A DNA stretch of 64,000 nt from Streptococcus sp. bf_0095 (GCF_004166885.1 NZ_RCYU01000001.1:372001-436000), one strand, 5' to 3'. Positions 43,471-53,350 are shown, numbered from the stretch's first letter. The notes: generated by a model not told the origin, from the letters alone. Program-made: numbers and translations.

Positions 43471-44817
43471 ATGTATCTAACCCATCATTTTAAAGAGCGC
43501 TTGCGCTTGTTTATCAGTCTATTTATCCCCCTCCTGGTCTATCAACTCGCCAACTACTCTGCTAGTTTTGTGGATACAGCCATGACGGGACAATACCATA
43601 CCTTGGACTTAGCTGGAGTATCGACTGCCACTAGTCTTTGGAATCCCTTTTTCACTTTCCTGACAGGAATTGTCTCTGCACTAACGCCGATTGTCGGGCA
43701 TCACCTAGGCAAGGGAAACAAAGATCGGATTGCTAGCGATTTTTACCAATTTCTTTATATGTCATTTGGTATGGCTGTTCTCTTAATAGGCTTTGTCTGG
43801 GGGATTGCGCCAATCATACTCAAGCAGATCGGTTTAGAAAATGTTGTTGCTCAGATAGCGATTCGCTACTTATATTTCCTTTCTCTAGGAATCTTACCCT
43901 TGTTGCTCTTTAGTATCGTGCGAACCTTTCTCGATACGTTGGGAATGACGCGTCTATCCATGTACTTGATGCTCTTGCTCTTGCCTTTGAATGCTTGTTT
44001 TAACTATATCCTGATCTATGGGGCACTTGGTTTTCCTGAGATGGGGGGAGAAGGAGCGGGTCTTGGAACCTCTCTGGCCTACTGGGTCTTGCTGGCTATT
44101 GCAGTTTTGATCTTGTGCAAACACCCTAAGTTAGCACCTTTTCAATTGTGGAAGCCACAACCTTATGATCTTAAAGGGATTAAAGAAGTATTGCACCTTG
44201 GCCTTCCAATCGGGGGAATTGTTTTTGCTGAAGTCATCATCTTCTCGCTTGTTGGACTGCTTATGGCAAAATTCCCATCACTCACCATTGCTAGTCACCA
44301 ATCTGCTATGAACTTTTCAAACATGATGTATGCTTTCCCAGTTAGTATCTCAAGCACCATGGCAATTATTGTGTCTTACGAACTAGGAGCCGGAAGACCG
44401 GAGGTAGTGAAACAATATTGCCGTTTGGGACGATTGACAGCCTTTGGCTTTGCGATTGTCACCCTCGCCTTTCTATATACATTCCGCTTCCAACTGGCAG
44501 GCCTATACGGCAAGGATCCAGTCTTTGTGCAGCAAACAGCGATTTTCATGACCTATAGCCTCTTTTTCCAAGTAGCCGATACCTTTGCAGCCCCCCTTCA
44601 AGGGATTTTGCGGGGTTATAAGGATACAACGGTTCCATTCTTATTAGGAGTTTTTAGTTATTGGTGTATCTCTATCCCTCTAGGGATTTTCCTTGACCAT
44701 GTGACCAACCTCGGTCCCTATGCTTATTGGATTGGCCTTATTTCTAGCCTTGCTGTTAGTGGTATTTGTTACCAGATGCGACTATGGCAGATTCAAAAGA
44801 AATACCAAATTTCCTAA
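43471..44817 (+). CDS. MATE-family multidrug/Na+ (or H+) antiporter
   Basis: A 448-aa twelve-helix exporter. The N-terminal half has L-I-P-L-L-V-Y-Q-L and F-V-D-T-A-M-T-G-Q-Y, with the typical A-G-V-S-T-A-T-S-L-W-N segment. The second half repeats the pattern with L-P-I-G-G-I-V-F-A-E and A-P-L-Q-G-I-L-R-G-Y-K-D-T near residue 378. NorM-type MATE proteins expel cationic drugs. It is monocistronic; a copy of the structured repeat begins on its stop codon and supplies the terminator. The substrate is unknown. Confidence 0.92.
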   Translation: MYLTHHFKERLRLFISLFIPLLVYQLANYSASFVDTAMTGQYHTLDLAGVSTATSLWNPFFTFLTGIVSALTPIVGHHLGKGNKDRIASDFYQFLYMSFGMAVLLIGFVWGIAPIILKQIGLENVVAQIAIRYLYFLSLGILPLLLFSIVRTFLDTLGMTRLSMYLMLLLLPLNACFNYILIYGALGFPEMGGEGAGLGTSLAYWVLLAIAVLILCKHPKLAPFQLWKPQPYDLKGIKEVLHLGLPIGGIVFAEVIIFSLVGLLMAKFPSLTIASHQSAMNFSNMMYAFPVSISSTMAIIVSYELGAGRPEVVKQYCRLGRLTAFGFAIVTLAFLYTFRFQLAGLYGKDPVFVQQTAIFMTYSLFFQVADTFAAPLQGILRGYKDTTVPFLLGVFSYWCISIPLGIFLDHVTNLGPYAYWIGLISSLAVSGICYQMRLWQIQKKYQIS

Positions 44818-44998
44818 AAGAGGCTGGGACAAAAGTCCTAGCCTCTCAATTGTCTTTGGATTATCGAGCAAAACGCAGTGGTTGAGTGGGCTCTACTACG
44901 CTGATTTCATTAGCTTTTATAGCCCTACTCAACTGTGCGGAGGTGGGATGACGAAATCGAATTCTAACGAATTACCGATTTCTATCCCACTCTCTTAT
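44817..44998 (+). repeat. Structured intergenic repeat element, copy 3
   Basis: About 180 bp, nearly identical to copy 2 at 27494. Stem 3 reads GTGGGAT...ATCCCAC where copy 2 has GTGGGAC...GTCCCAC, a paired C:G to T:A change. It again starts at the stop codon of a + strand gene and ends at a converging - strand gene (tautomerase), the same context as copy 2. Confidence 0.88.
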
Positions 44999-45177
44999 TT
45001 AGTACGCATCTCACCTTGAGGGAAGTAGGTTCCTTCAGGCATATCATTGATAATGACATGAACAGCAGATTGGGGAGCACCTGTATTCCGAACGACAGCC
45101 TCGGTTACTTCCTTGGCCAAAGCTTTCTTTTGTTCCAAGGTTCGTCCTTCGAATAAATCAATACGTACAAATGGCAT
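44995..45177 (-). CDS. 4-oxalocrotonate tautomerase family protein
   Basis: A 60-aa protein that begins M-P-F-V-R-I-D-L-F-E-G-R. Pro1, exposed after Met removal, is the catalytic base of this family. The conserved Arg pair region R-T-L-E-Q-K-K-A-L and the later V-I-I-N-D-M-P segment agree, and the length is exactly that of 4-OT subunits, which form hexamers. GGAGG precedes the start on the minus strand. The physiological substrate in streptococci is not known. Its 3' end abuts the structured repeat. Confidence 0.88.
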   Translation of the reverse strand: MPFVRIDLFEGRTLEQKKALAKEVTEAVVRNTGAPQSAVHVIINDMPEGTYFPQGEMRTK

Positions 45178-45310
45178 TGCGCCACCTCCTTCATAAATCT
45201 TAACCTTATTTTATCATATTTTATATGAAAAGGAGAAGTCTATGTAGATGTTGCGAGTATCAGTTTAATAACCATATAAAAATTTTTTACCAATTTTTAG
45301 TACCACCTAC

Positions 45311-45339
45311 TTACATAACTTCACTTATTATGGTATAAT
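45311..45339 (+). promoter_or_regulatory. Promoter of candidate sRNA
   Basis: Extended -10 TGGTATAAT (TATAAT 45334-45339). The -35 (TTACAT, 45311-45316, 17-base spacer) is weak, as is common with extended -10 promoters. Confidence 0.6.
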
Positions 45340-45345
45340 TAATTT

Positions 45346-45408
45346 GTGAGAAGTGGTCTCTCACCGTGCGTTTGTCATTTTGTCAGGGAAATGATAAACG
45401 CTTTTTTT
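45346..45408 (+). ncRNA. Candidate small RNA with two hairpins
   Basis: From the predicted start, GTGAGA/TCTCAC forms a first hairpin with loop AGTGGTC (45346-45364). Then GCGTTTGTCATTT/AAATGATAAACGC forms a 13-bp stem (one G:U) with an 8-base loop, followed by seven T residues. It is about 63 nt with no open reading frame. The next gene, tdk, has its own promoter 150 bases further on, so this is an independent unit. I do not recognise the family. Confidence 0.65.
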
Positions 45409-45596
45409 ATTCTCAAATAACAAAAATGATGTGGCAACAGAGTTCATTTTTTACTAGTGCAAACAGGAAAAACAAGCCTCCGTAGAACTCATCATCCATA
45501 GCGCATCATTCATTCGTGAACCTCTCTATAAGTTGCCCTAATTTACTGCCCGTGTTATAATATAATGAAACACATTTTAGAGAGAACAGAAGGATA
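45409..45596. other. Rest of the gap before tdk
   Basis: No gene recognised. A promoter-like TGTTATAAT lies near 45555-45563 and would serve tdk; the remainder has no clear structure. Confidence 0.5.
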
Positions 45597-46184
45597 ATGG
45601 CACAATTATATTATAAATATGGGACCATGAATTCAGGGAAAACCATTGAGATTTTGAAAGTGGCCCATAATTATGAAGAGCAAGGCAAGAGCGTCGTCAT
45701 CATGACCTCAGCAATCGATACACGAGATGGAGTGGGAGTAGTTTCTAGCCGGATCGGTATGAAACGAGAAGCCATGGCCATTGAAGATGAGACGGATATC
45801 TTCGGTTATATCCAAAGTTTGGAAGAGAAACCCTACTGTGTCTTGATCGATGAAGCCCAGTTTTTGAAACGCCACCATGTCTATGATCTGGCAAGAGTCG
45901 TGGATGAACTGGATGTGCCGGTGATGGCTTTCGGCCTCAAAAATGATTTCCGAAATGAACTCTTTGAAGGTTCCAAACACCTCCTCTTGTTAGCGGACAA
46001 GATCGAGGAAATCAAAACTATCTGCCAGTACTGTTCCCGCAAGGCGACTATGGTCTTGCGTACCCAAGCGGGAAAACCCGTCTACGATGGAGAGCAGATC
46101 CAGATCGGTGGACACGAGACCTATATCTCGGTTTGCCGCAAGCATTATTTTAATCCAGATATTAAGCAAGAAAAGAAATCTTAA
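45597..46184 (+). CDS. tdk: Thymidine kinase
   Basis: Phosphorylates thymidine to dTMP with ATP (salvage). The 195-aa type II enzyme has the P-loop G-T-M-N-S-G-K-T near residue 9, Walker B-like [10 protein letters not shown] near 80, and a zinc site formed by I-C-Q-Y-C near 145 and the later C-R-K-H. AGAAGG is the only ribosome site. It leads the tdk-prfA-prmC-tsaC-GNAT-glyA run, an order conserved in streptococci. Confidence 0.95.
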   Translation: MAQLYYKYGTMNSGKTIEILKVAHNYEEQGKSVVIMTSAIDTRDGVGVVSSRIGMKREAMAIEDETDIFGYIQSLEEKPYCVLIDEAQFLKRHHVYDLARVVDELDVPVMAFGLKNDFRNELFEGSKHLLLLADKIEEIKTICQYCSRKATMVLRTQAGKPVYDGEQIQIGGHETYISVCRKHYFNPDIKQEKKS

Positions 46185-46193
46185 GGAGCAAAC

Positions 46194-47273
46194 ATGAATA
46201 TCTATGATCAACTACAAGCTGTAGAAGACCGTTATGAAGAGTTAGGAGAATTGTTGAGTGACCCAGATGTGGTCTCTGATACCAAACGCTTTATGGAGCT
46301 TTCAAAAGAAGAAGCTTCCACTCGTGACACGGTGACAGCTTACCGAGAGTACAAACAAGTCCTTCAAAACATTGTCGACGCTGAAGAAATGATCAAGGAA
46401 GCAGGCGGCGATGCGGACTTGGAAGAAATGGCTAAGCAAGAGCTAAAAGATGCTAAGGCTGAAAAAGAAGAGTACGAAGAAAAACTGAAGATCTTACTTC
46501 TTCCAAAAGATCCAAACGATGACAAGAACATTATCTTGGAAATCCGTGGAGCCGCTGGAGGAGACGAAGCTCAGTTGTTTGCTGGTGACCTATTGCAGAT
46601 GTACCAAAAATACGCAGAAAGCCAAGGCTGGCGCTTTGAAGTCATGGAAGCTTCCTACAATGGCGTTGGTGGGATCAAAGAAGTCGTAGCCATGGTTTCT
46701 GGTCAATCGGTTTATTCAAAACTCAAGTATGAATCTGGTGCCCACCGGGTGCAACGGGTTCCTGTGACAGAAAGCCAAGGTCGTGTCCATACTTCGACTG
46801 CCACAGTTCTGGTCATGCCAGAAATCGAAGAAGTCGAGTATGACATTGATCAAAAAGACCTTCGGATTGACATCTACCACGCATCTGGTGCGGGTGGACA
46901 GAACGTCAACAAGGTCGCAACAGCCGTTCGTATCGTCCACTTGCCGACCAATATCAAGGTAGAGATGCAGGAAGAACGGACGCAACAAAAGAACCGTGAA
47001 AAAGCCATGAAGATCATCCGTGCGCGTGTGGCTGACCACTTTGCTCAGATCGCCCAAGACGAGCAGGATGCTGAACGGAAGTCAACCATCGGTACAGGTG
47101 ACCGTTCAGAGCGGATCCGGACTTACAACTTCCCTCAAAACCGTGTGACGGATCACCGGATTGGCTTGACCCTTCAAAAACTTGATACCATCTTATCTGG
47201 TAAATTGGATGAAGTGGTCGATGCTTTGGTCTTGTATGATCAAACTCAAAAACTAGAAGAGTTGAACAAATAA
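46194..47273 (+). CDS. prfA: Peptide chain release factor 1
   Basis: Recognises UAA and UAG and triggers peptide release. The 359-aa factor shows the tripeptide anticodon region [14 protein letters not shown] (P-V-T, about residue 184) and the catalytic G-A-G-G-Q-N-V-N-K (G-G-Q near residue 230). The Gln of GGQ is methylated by PrmC, encoded next with a one-base overlap (TAATG), a typical coupling. Confidence 0.97.
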   Translation: MNIYDQLQAVEDRYEELGELLSDPDVVSDTKRFMELSKEEASTRDTVTAYREYKQVLQNIVDAEEMIKEAGGDADLEEMAKQELKDAKAEKEEYEEKLKILLLPKDPNDDKNIILEIRGAAGGDEAQLFAGDLLQMYQKYAESQGWRFEVMEASYNGVGGIKEVVAMVSGQSVYSKLKYESGAHRVQRVPVTESQGRVHTSTATVLVMPEIEEVEYDIDQKDLRIDIYHASGAGGQNVNKVATAVRIVHLPTNIKVEMQEERTQQKNREKAMKIIRARVADHFAQIAQDEQDAERKSTIGTGDRSERIRTYNFPQNRVTDHRIGLTLQKLDTILSGKLDEVVDALVLYDQTQKLEELNK

Positions 47274-48109
47274 TGTTGTTGGGACAATTATTAGCCCAGT
47301 ATGAAGAAGCATTAATAGCCGTTGGAGAGGAAGCAGAAAGCCTCTCCTTCGCATATCGTGCTTTAAAAAATTGGACCTTTACGGACTTTGTCCTTGCCTT
47401 GCAAAAAGAAGTGGAAGCAGAGGATCAGGCCTTGCTGGATTCTATCTTTGAGCAGCTGAAACATCACGTCCCTGCCCAGTATATTATTGGGAGCGCAGAA
47501 TTCTGTGGCCATGTTTTTACAGTTGATGAGCGCGTGCTGATTCCTAGACCTGAAACAGAAGAACTCGTTACCCTCATTCTTGAGGAAAACGATAAGGAAT
47601 CCTTACGAGTTCTGGATATCGGAACTGGAAGTGGTGCCATTGCCATTAGCTTAGCCCTTGCTAGACCTAATTGGCAGGTTCAAGCCAGTGATGTGTCAGA
47701 AGATGCCTTGGAGCTTGCTCAAGAAAATGCCCAGCAGTTAGCAGCAGTTCTTTCATTCAAGTCTTCAGATATACTGGATGATCTAGAAGGTCCTTACGAC
47801 TTGATTGTTTCCAACCCTCCTTATATCTCGCGGGACGATGTAGAAGAAGTTGGAGCTAACGTTTTAGCCTCTGAACCCCACTTGGCTCTCTTTGCTGATC
47901 ATGATGGATATGCCATCTACGAAAAGATTGCTCAACAAGCACCGAGTGTATTAAGACCAGAAGGAAAAATCTATCTAGAAATCGGCTATAAGCAAGGTAA
48001 CAAGGTAAAAGAGCTCTTTCAAACGGCATTTCCTGACAAACAAGTTCGAGTGCTGAAAGACCAATTTGGACAAGATAGAATGGTAGTAGTAGACAATGGA
48101 TCCATTTGA
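47273..48109 (+). CDS. prmC: Release factor glutamine methyltransferase
   Basis: Methylates the GGQ glutamine of release factors with S-adenosylmethionine. In 278 residues, the SAM-binding L-D-I-G-T-G-S-G-A-I-A lies near residue 116 and the substrate-binding N-P-P-Y motif in I-V-S-N-P-P-Y-I-S near 180. The N-terminal helical bundle ends with I-P-R-P-E-T-E-E-L. Upstream it overlaps prfA, and its 3' end overlaps tsaC by 14 bases. Confidence 0.95.
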   Translation: MLLGQLLAQYEEALIAVGEEAESLSFAYRALKNWTFTDFVLALQKEVEAEDQALLDSIFEQLKHHVPAQYIIGSAEFCGHVFTVDERVLIPRPETEELVTLILEENDKESLRVLDIGTGSGAIAISLALARPNWQVQASDVSEDALELAQENAQQLAAVLSFKSSDILDDLEGPYDLIVSNPPYISRDDVEEVGANVLASEPHLALFADHDGYAIYEKIAQQAPSVLRPEGKIYLEIGYKQGNKVKELFQTAFPDKQVRVLKDQFGQDRMVVVDNGSI

Positions 48110-48686
48110 GAAAGAATTAGAAACCGGACATGCAGTTGTCTTACCGACTGAGACTGTCTATGGCCTCTTTGCAAAGGCACTGGATGAAGCAGCGGTTGAT
48201 CAGGTATACGCTCTAAAGCAACGGCCTCGTGAAAAGGCTATGAACCTCAATGTTTCCAGTGAAGAAGACATTCGATTTTATTCGAAAAATCAACCACCTT
48301 ATCTATCAAAACTAATTGCAACCTTTTTGCCAGGACCCTTAACCATCATTCTCGAAGCCAATGAAGAAGTACCAGCTTGGATTAATTCTGGGATGGCTAC
48401 GGTTGGTTTTCGGATGCCAGCTCATCCAAAAACATTGGAATTAATTCGTAAAGCGGGTCCCTTGATTGGACCTTCTGCCAACCTCTCTGGGAAAGCTAGT
48501 GGGACCCAGTGCCAGCAAATTCTTAAAGAACTTGGTCATGGAGTGATAGGACTTGAAGACGATAGCTTTCTAACTGGACAAGATTCGACTATTTTAGACC
48601 TTTCGGGTCCTAAAGCCCGAATCTTGCGTCAGGGTGCCATTACTCGTTCAGAGATCCTTGAGCGTGTACCAGAGATTCCTTTCTAG
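48096..48686 (+). CDS. tsaC: Threonylcarbamoyl-AMP synthase (TsaC/Sua5/YwlC)
   Basis: Makes threonylcarbamoyl-AMP from threonine, bicarbonate and ATP for the t6A tRNA modification. The YrdC fold is shown by V-V-L-P-T-E-T-V-Y-G-L near residue 14, K-Q-R-P-R-E-K-A near 41, L-P-G-P-L-T-I-I near 77 and G-P-S-A-N-L-S-G near 127. At 196 aa it lacks the C-terminal Sua5 domain. The start lies inside prmC, so it depends on translation of the upstream gene. Confidence 0.93.
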   Translation: MDPFEKELETGHAVVLPTETVYGLFAKALDEAAVDQVYALKQRPREKAMNLNVSSEEDIRFYSKNQPPYLSKLIATFLPGPLTIILEANEEVPAWINSGMATVGFRMPAHPKTLELIRKAGPLIGPSANLSGKASGTQCQQILKELGHGVIGLEDDSFLTGQDSTILDLSGPKARILRQGAITRSEILERVPEIPF

Positions 48687-48696
48687 GAGGGAGTAG

Positions 48697-49128
48697 ATGT
48701 TACGTAACCTTTTATTAACGGATGTGGAAGCTTTAAGTCGGATTAACACGCAAGCATTAGGCTACTCTTTTTCTATTGAGAAAACAGCCCAGCAACTAGT
48801 TAAATTAATCCAAGATTCCCACCATTTTTTCATCGGGTTTGAAGATGTTAAGTCGCATCAACTACTTGGTTATGTTCATGCAGAAGTTTACCAATCCCTC
48901 TACTCAGAACCTGGTTTTAATGTTCTGGCTCTTGCTGTTTTACCAGATCAGCAAGGAAAAGGCATCGGGAAAATTTTGCTTCAAGGATTAGAAGAAGAAG
49001 CCAAACGAAGAGGATACGCTTTTATTCGCTTAAACTCTGCTGACTACCGCACTGAGGCTCATGCTTTTTACGAGCATGTCGGTTATAGCTCTGATAAGCT
49101 ACAAAAACGTTTTATTAAATTTTTTTAA
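48697..49128 (+). CDS. GNAT-family N-acetyltransferase
   Basis: A 143-aa acetyltransferase with the acetyl-CoA motif L-P-D-Q-Q-G-K-G-I-G-K-I-L-L near residue 85-98 and the closing H-A-F-Y-E-H-V-G-Y. AGGAGGG lies before the ATG. It is placed between tsaC and glyA in one operon. The position recalls RimI-type enzymes next to t6A genes, but the sequence shows no decisive match, and the substrate is unknown. Confidence 0.85.
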   Translation: MLRNLLLTDVEALSRINTQALGYSFSIEKTAQQLVKLIQDSHHFFIGFEDVKSHQLLGYVHAEVYQSLYSEPGFNVLALAVLPDQQGKGIGKILLQGLEEEAKRRGYAFIRLNSADYRTEAHAFYEHVGYSSDKLQKRFIKFF

Positions 49129-49140
49129 AGGAGTAGATCT

Positions 49141-50397
49141 ATGATTTTTGACAAAGAAGATTACAAAGCCTATGATGCTGACCTATGGAATGCCATTGCC
49201 AAAGAAGAAGAGCGCCAGCAAAACAATATTGAGTTGATTGCTTCTGAGAATGTCGTCTCTAAGGCAGTGATGGCAGCTCAAGGATCTATTCTGACCAATA
49301 AATATGCCGAAGGCTACCCTGGTCGTCGTTACTACGGCGGGACTGATGTGGTCGATGTGGTTGAAAGCTTAGCCATGGAACGCGCTAAGGAAATCTTTGG
49401 GGCTAAGTACGCTAATGTTCAACCACATTCAGGAAGTCAGGCCAACTGCGCTGCCTATATGGCCTTGATTGAGCCTGGCGATACAGTTATGGGGATGGAT
49501 TTGGCTGCAGGAGGACATTTAACTCACGGTGCCTCTGTGAGCTTCTCAGGTCAAACCTATAACTTTGTGTCCTACAGCGTAGATCCTGAGACAGAACTTT
49601 TGGATTTTGATGCCATCTTAAAACAAGCCCAAGAAGTGAAGCCAAAACTCATCGTTGCTGGTGCATCAGCCTACTCTCAGATTATTGATTTCTCAAAATT
49701 CCGTGAGATTGCGGATGCAGTAGGAGCCAAGCTCATGGTTGACATGGCCCATATCGCTGGCTTGGTAGCGGCAGGTCTTCATCCAAGTCCAGTTCCTTAT
49801 GCCCATATCACGACCACGACCACTCACAAGACCCTTCGTGGCCCTCGTGGAGGCCTGATCTTGACCAATGACGAGGAATTAGCTAAGAAAATTAACTCTG
49901 CTATTTTCCCTGGTATTCAAGGAGGACCGTTGGAGCATGTCATCGCAGCTAAAGCTGTAGCCTTCAAGGAAGCTTTGGACCCTGCCTTTAAAGAGTATGC
50001 AGCGAACGTCATTAAAAACAGTCAAGCTATGGCGGCTGTCTTCTTACAAGATCCTGATTTCCGTGTCATTTCAGGCGGAACTGAGAACCACCTTTTCCTT
50101 GTCGATGTGACGAAAGTCGTTGAAAATGGGAAAGTGGCGCAAAACTTGCTAGATGAAGTCAATATTACTCTCAACAAGAACTCCATTCCTTATGAAACCT
50201 TGTCGCCATTCAAGACCAGTGGGATTCGGATCGGTGCAGCAGCCATCACCGCTCGTGGTTTTGGAGTAGAGGAAAGCCGTACAGTGGCTGAACTGATGAT
50301 CAAAACCTTGAAAAACGCAGATAACCCAGCTGTATTAGAAGAAGTGCGGAACCAAGTCAAAGCCTTGACAGACGCCTTCCCACTTTACGAGGACTAA
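49141..50397 (+). CDS. glyA: Serine hydroxymethyltransferase
   Basis: PLP enzyme converting serine and tetrahydrofolate to glycine and methylene-tetrahydrofolate, the one-carbon donor for ThyA. In 418 residues, [10 protein letters not shown] near residue 33, [13 protein letters not shown] near 60, and the PLP lysine in [12 protein letters not shown] (near 228) are clear. It follows the GNAT gene by 12 bases with AAAGGAG. Confidence 0.97.
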   Translation: MIFDKEDYKAYDADLWNAIAKEEERQQNNIELIASENVVSKAVMAAQGSILTNKYAEGYPGRRYYGGTDVVDVVESLAMERAKEIFGAKYANVQPHSGSQANCAAYMALIEPGDTVMGMDLAAGGHLTHGASVSFSGQTYNFVSYSVDPETELLDFDAILKQAQEVKPKLIVAGASAYSQIIDFSKFREIADAVGAKLMVDMAHIAGLVAAGLHPSPVPYAHITTTTTHKTLRGPRGGLILTNDEELAKKINSAIFPGIQGGPLEHVIAAKAVAFKEALDPAFKEYAANVIKNSQAMAAVFLQDPDFRVISGGTENHLFLVDVTKVVENGKVAQNLLDEVNITLNKNSIPYETLSPFKTSGIRIGAAAITARGFGVEESRTVAELMIKTLKNADNPAVLEEVRNQVKALTDAFPLYED

Positions 50398-50405
50398 ACC
50401 ATCTT

Positions 50406-51380
50406 ATGGACATCTACGTAAAAAAAGCCATCATTCATCAATTTAGCCCAGATGATACCGATATTTATCTGGCAGACAAATTCCTGAATATCACCCCCAA
50501 AATTGAGGAATACTTGCGCAAAAAGATTGAGCGGGTCTATTCCGATGAGGCGAAAACCGGCATTTTTGAGGAAGACAATCCATTCCTTGAGATGATAACG
50601 GATGATCTCCTAGAAACTTCAGTAGCCTTAGCCAATCGCTGGAAAGAAGAATTTGTCGTCTCTGAGAATCAAAAGACCAACGATTTGGTGTTTATCCAAT
50701 TCTCAAAAGAAGGGGTGGATCATTTTGCCTTTCTTCGGATCGCCTTACGGGAAACCTTGACCCATCTTGGAGGAGAAGTAGATAACCCAATCAAGCTAAC
50801 GCAAAACAATCTACCTGGCTTTGGAACGGGGGCCGATGAAGCCTTGGTCATCAATCTTCAAAGTCTCAAGTACCATTTGATTGAAAAACGAATCAAGTAC
50901 AATGGGACTTTCTTGAACTATTTCTCTGAGAATCTCCTCCAGGAGCAACCCAAGATTTCACCTAAAAAATCGATCAAAGAAATCGAAAAAACGGCCCAAC
51001 GGATTGCTGAGAACTTCCAACAAGATGATTTTCAGTTCCAATCCAAGGTCAAATCAGCAATTTTCAACCAACTGGAAGAAGAGAATGAATTGTCACCTGA
51101 AAAGTTAGCCAATGATTTGTTCGATAACAACTTAACAGCTCGACTCAGTTTTGTCGATCTGGTGAAAGAGACTATTCCAGATCCTGTTCGCTTCGATGAG
51201 ATTGATGCCAGCCGCCAATTGAAGAAATTTGAAAACCAAAAACTCTCCCTTTCAAACGGAATTGAGCTTTTGGTCCCTAACCATGTTTACGAAGATGCTG
51301 AATCGGTAGAGTTCATTCAGAATGAAAATGGGACCTACTCGATCCTCATCAAGAATATAGAGGACATTCAGAATAAATAA
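50406..51380 (+). CDS. Nucleoid-associated protein, NdpA/YejK family
   Basis: A 324-aa acidic protein of the NdpA (37-kDa nucleoid-associated) family. It starts [13 protein letters not shown] and contains the family-like [11 protein letters not shown] and N-G-I-E-L-L-V-P segments. E. coli YejK associates with the nucleoid; the role in streptococci is unclear. It sits between glyA and a membrane lysozyme-like gene and overlaps the latter's start by one base, so the three are probably co-transcribed. Confidence 0.8.
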   Translation: MDIYVKKAIIHQFSPDDTDIYLADKFLNITPKIEEYLRKKIERVYSDEAKTGIFEEDNPFLEMITDDLLETSVALANRWKEEFVVSENQKTNDLVFIQFSKEGVDHFAFLRIALRETLTHLGGEVDNPIKLTQNNLPGFGTGADEALVINLQSLKYHLIEKRIKYNGTFLNYFSENLLQEQPKISPKKSIKEIEKTAQRIAENFQQDDFQFQSKVKSAIFNQLEEENELSPEKLANDLFDNNLTARLSFVDLVKETIPDPVRFDEIDASRQLKKFENQKLSLSNGIELLVPNHVYEDAESVEFIQNENGTYSILIKNIEDIQNK

Positions 51381-51982
51381 TGATGAAACGAATAATAAAA
51401 ATTTTCTTTTGCCTCTTGCTCGTCTTTATCATATACAAGGGCTATCAGATACACCGGGATGTCAAACAGGTCATGACTTATCGTACCTTAGTGCGTGAAG
51501 TACTGGCTGAGGAAGATACTGGTACGAATGAAGATCTGATCCTTGCTATGATTTATACAGAGACCAAGGGTAAGGAAGATGATGTCATGCAGGCCAGTGA
51601 AAGTGCAACAGGCCAGACAAATTCTATCACCAATAACAAAGAAAGTATCCGCCAAGGAATTCAAACCCTCTCTGAGAATCTGCGAAAAGCAAAGGAGAAG
51701 GGAGTTGATCCTTGGACAGCTGTACAGGCTTATAATTTTGGACAAGATTACATTGAATATGTAGCAAAAAATGGCGGGAAAAATAGTCTTGAATTAGCCC
51801 GTAAATACTCAAAAGAAGTGGTTGCACCGAGTCTTGGAAATGTCACAGGGAAGACCTATCTTTATCTCCATCCTATTTCATTTTTACATGGCTCAGAGCT
51901 CTACGTTAATGGGGGAAATTATTATTATTCACGTCTCGTCGAAATGAATCAGTTCATCATGAAACTATTTTCCTGGTTCTAA
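51380..51982 (+). CDS. Membrane-anchored lysozyme-like protein (CwlT/PvaA-type)
   Basis: A 200-aa protein with an N-terminal membrane anchor (about residues 4-21) and an extracellular lysozyme-like domain. The likely catalytic Glu is in A-M-I-Y-T-E-T-K-G near residue 59, and [16 protein letters not shown] and Y-S-R-L-V follow the CwlT/PvaA pattern. It would cleave peptidoglycan glycan strands. Two adjacent ATG codons (51380, 51383) could start it. Its start overlaps the stop of the preceding gene, and a strong terminator follows. Confidence 0.85.
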   Translation: MMKRIIKIFFCLLLVFIIYKGYQIHRDVKQVMTYRTLVREVLAEEDTGTNEDLILAMIYTETKGKEDDVMQASESATGQTNSITNNKESIRQGIQTLSENLRKAKEKGVDPWTAVQAYNFGQDYIEYVAKNGGKNSLELARKYSKEVVAPSLGNVTGKTYLYLHPISFLHGSELYVNGGNYYYSRLVEMNQFIMKLFSWF

Positions 51983-51998
51983 TACAGGCAGTCGCTCT

Positions 51999-52027
51999 AA
52001 ACAAGGGAAGAATCCCTTGTTTTTTTA
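51999..52027 (+). terminator. Terminator of the tdk-glyA-lysozyme run
   Basis: AAACAAGGGA/TCCCTTGTTT perfect stem with a 4-base loop and T-run. Confidence 0.93.
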
Positions 52028-52176
52028 TGGAGCAAACTGTCATCTGTTTTTAAAGAAGCTGTAAGCCAGTCTTAAGATAAAAAGGATAGACTAGAAGGGA
52101 GGCAAAGGGAAAAAACCTGCTTCCTTTTTATTGTCCGAAAGAGGTTTAGTATGATAGAAGTAGTTATGGAGAAGGT

Positions 52177-53190
52177 ATGAAACTATTCAGGAAATTTATT
52201 GGAATCTTTATTGTTGGCTGGTTGGCACTCCTTGCAAGCTCTTCAACAGTTTTTGCAGACGCAACCATTCAGAAAGTCATTGATCAAAAATATAGCCAAC
52301 CTGACTATGTCATTGGCTCATCATTGGATGAGTTTCAAGTCGAGCAAACCCTCAGTCTCTTGATGTATAACGAAGAAAAGGAGAAGGAATGGAAAACCAT
52401 GAATCCTTCTGCTTATACAAGTTTTACTATTGATGAGAACGGAGATCGTTATTCCTCCGTTAAACTACAGAAACAAGCCAAGAAAGCGCCTATTAGCGTG
52501 CACATTGTCACTCCTCAAAATATAACAGAAGTAACAGCGGATATGCATCGAAATGCACTGACCACTCTTGGGCTAGAACATGCCGAAATCACGATTGCGT
52601 CTCCAACAGAAGCATCAGGCATGAGTGCCCTTGCAGCGGTCGCATACTCCCTTGAGCAAAATGGTAGCACCATATCTGATGAAAACAAAACACTTGCTCA
52701 GGAAGAATTATCCCTGCTTGCAACCATCTATAAAGAGAGTGCCCGTAAAAAAGGCTTCCATGAAGATAAGCTCAATGTCGCTGTCATCGATCTTAAAATC
52801 GCAGCTCTAACAGGAAGCAATCAAGACAAAAAGCTCGAGAAGAAAGATTTCCAAAAGCTGGTAAAAAAGATTCTGGAAACTTATCAATTAGAGGGTGCTA
52901 TAACGGATGAACAAACCAAACAATTAGTTGATTTTGCTAGCAAGCTTTCTAATAGTCAGCTAAGCTCTGATAAATACCTTGTCAAGTCCTTCAAACCTCT
53001 AAAACAGGATATCATTGAGAAAGCAGGAGATAGCTTTAATACGATTGATACCAAGCTCAATACAGAAACACTACTGAAAGAAACCAACAAGCTTCCTTTG
53101 TACCTTATGATTGGACTGGGAGTCCTGATGCTCCTTGCAATCGGATTAATAGTTTTTCGTTTTCATACTAAACAAATCAAGAGGAAATAA
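52177..53190 (+). CDS. DUF1002 secreted/membrane protein
   Basis: A 337-aa protein with a signal peptide (hydrophobic residues 8-22, cleavage after V-F-A), a DUF1002-type extracellular domain (about residues 27-290; V-I-G-S-S-L, V-T-P-Q-N-I-T and the T-G-S-N-Q-D region) and a C-terminal membrane helix (about 305-328) followed by the basic tail K-Q-I-K-R-K. The topology is therefore extracellular with a C-terminal anchor, not an LPXTG anchor. The function of DUF1002 is unknown. It is transcribed alone. Confidence 0.82.
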   Translation: MKLFRKFIGIFIVGWLALLASSSTVFADATIQKVIDQKYSQPDYVIGSSLDEFQVEQTLSLLMYNEEKEKEWKTMNPSAYTSFTIDENGDRYSSVKLQKQAKKAPISVHIVTPQNITEVTADMHRNALTTLGLEHAEITIASPTEASGMSALAAVAYSLEQNGSTISDENKTLAQEELSLLATIYKESARKKGFHEDKLNVAVIDLKIAALTGSNQDKKLEKKDFQKLVKKILETYQLEGAITDEQTKQLVDFASKLSNSQLSSDKYLVKSFKPLKQDIIEKAGDSFNTIDTKLNTETLLKETNKLPLYLMIGLGVLMLLAIGLIVFRFHTKQIKRK

Positions 53191-53235
53191 ACTATAAAAA
53201 ACCAATGCTAGATGATTTCAGTTCAAATACGAAGT

Positions 53236-53350
53236 ATTTTTAGAAACTTTCCTTAAGTGAGTGGGGAGGTTAGATGAAATCCAGGAAGTTCCATGACTAA
53301 GTTTTGAATCATACTGTTTCAAGCACTTTTCTCACTGAGAAAATTTCAAA
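53236..53350. repeat. Diverged, inverted copy of the 25758-26069 repeat interior
   Basis: CCTTAAGTGAGT, GAAGTTCCATGACT, AGTTTTGA, TGTTTC and AGCACTTTTCTCAC occur here in the same order as in the reverse complement of 25870-26015. The internal hairpins are partly lost. No coding sequence is present in 53191-53438. Confidence 0.7.
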
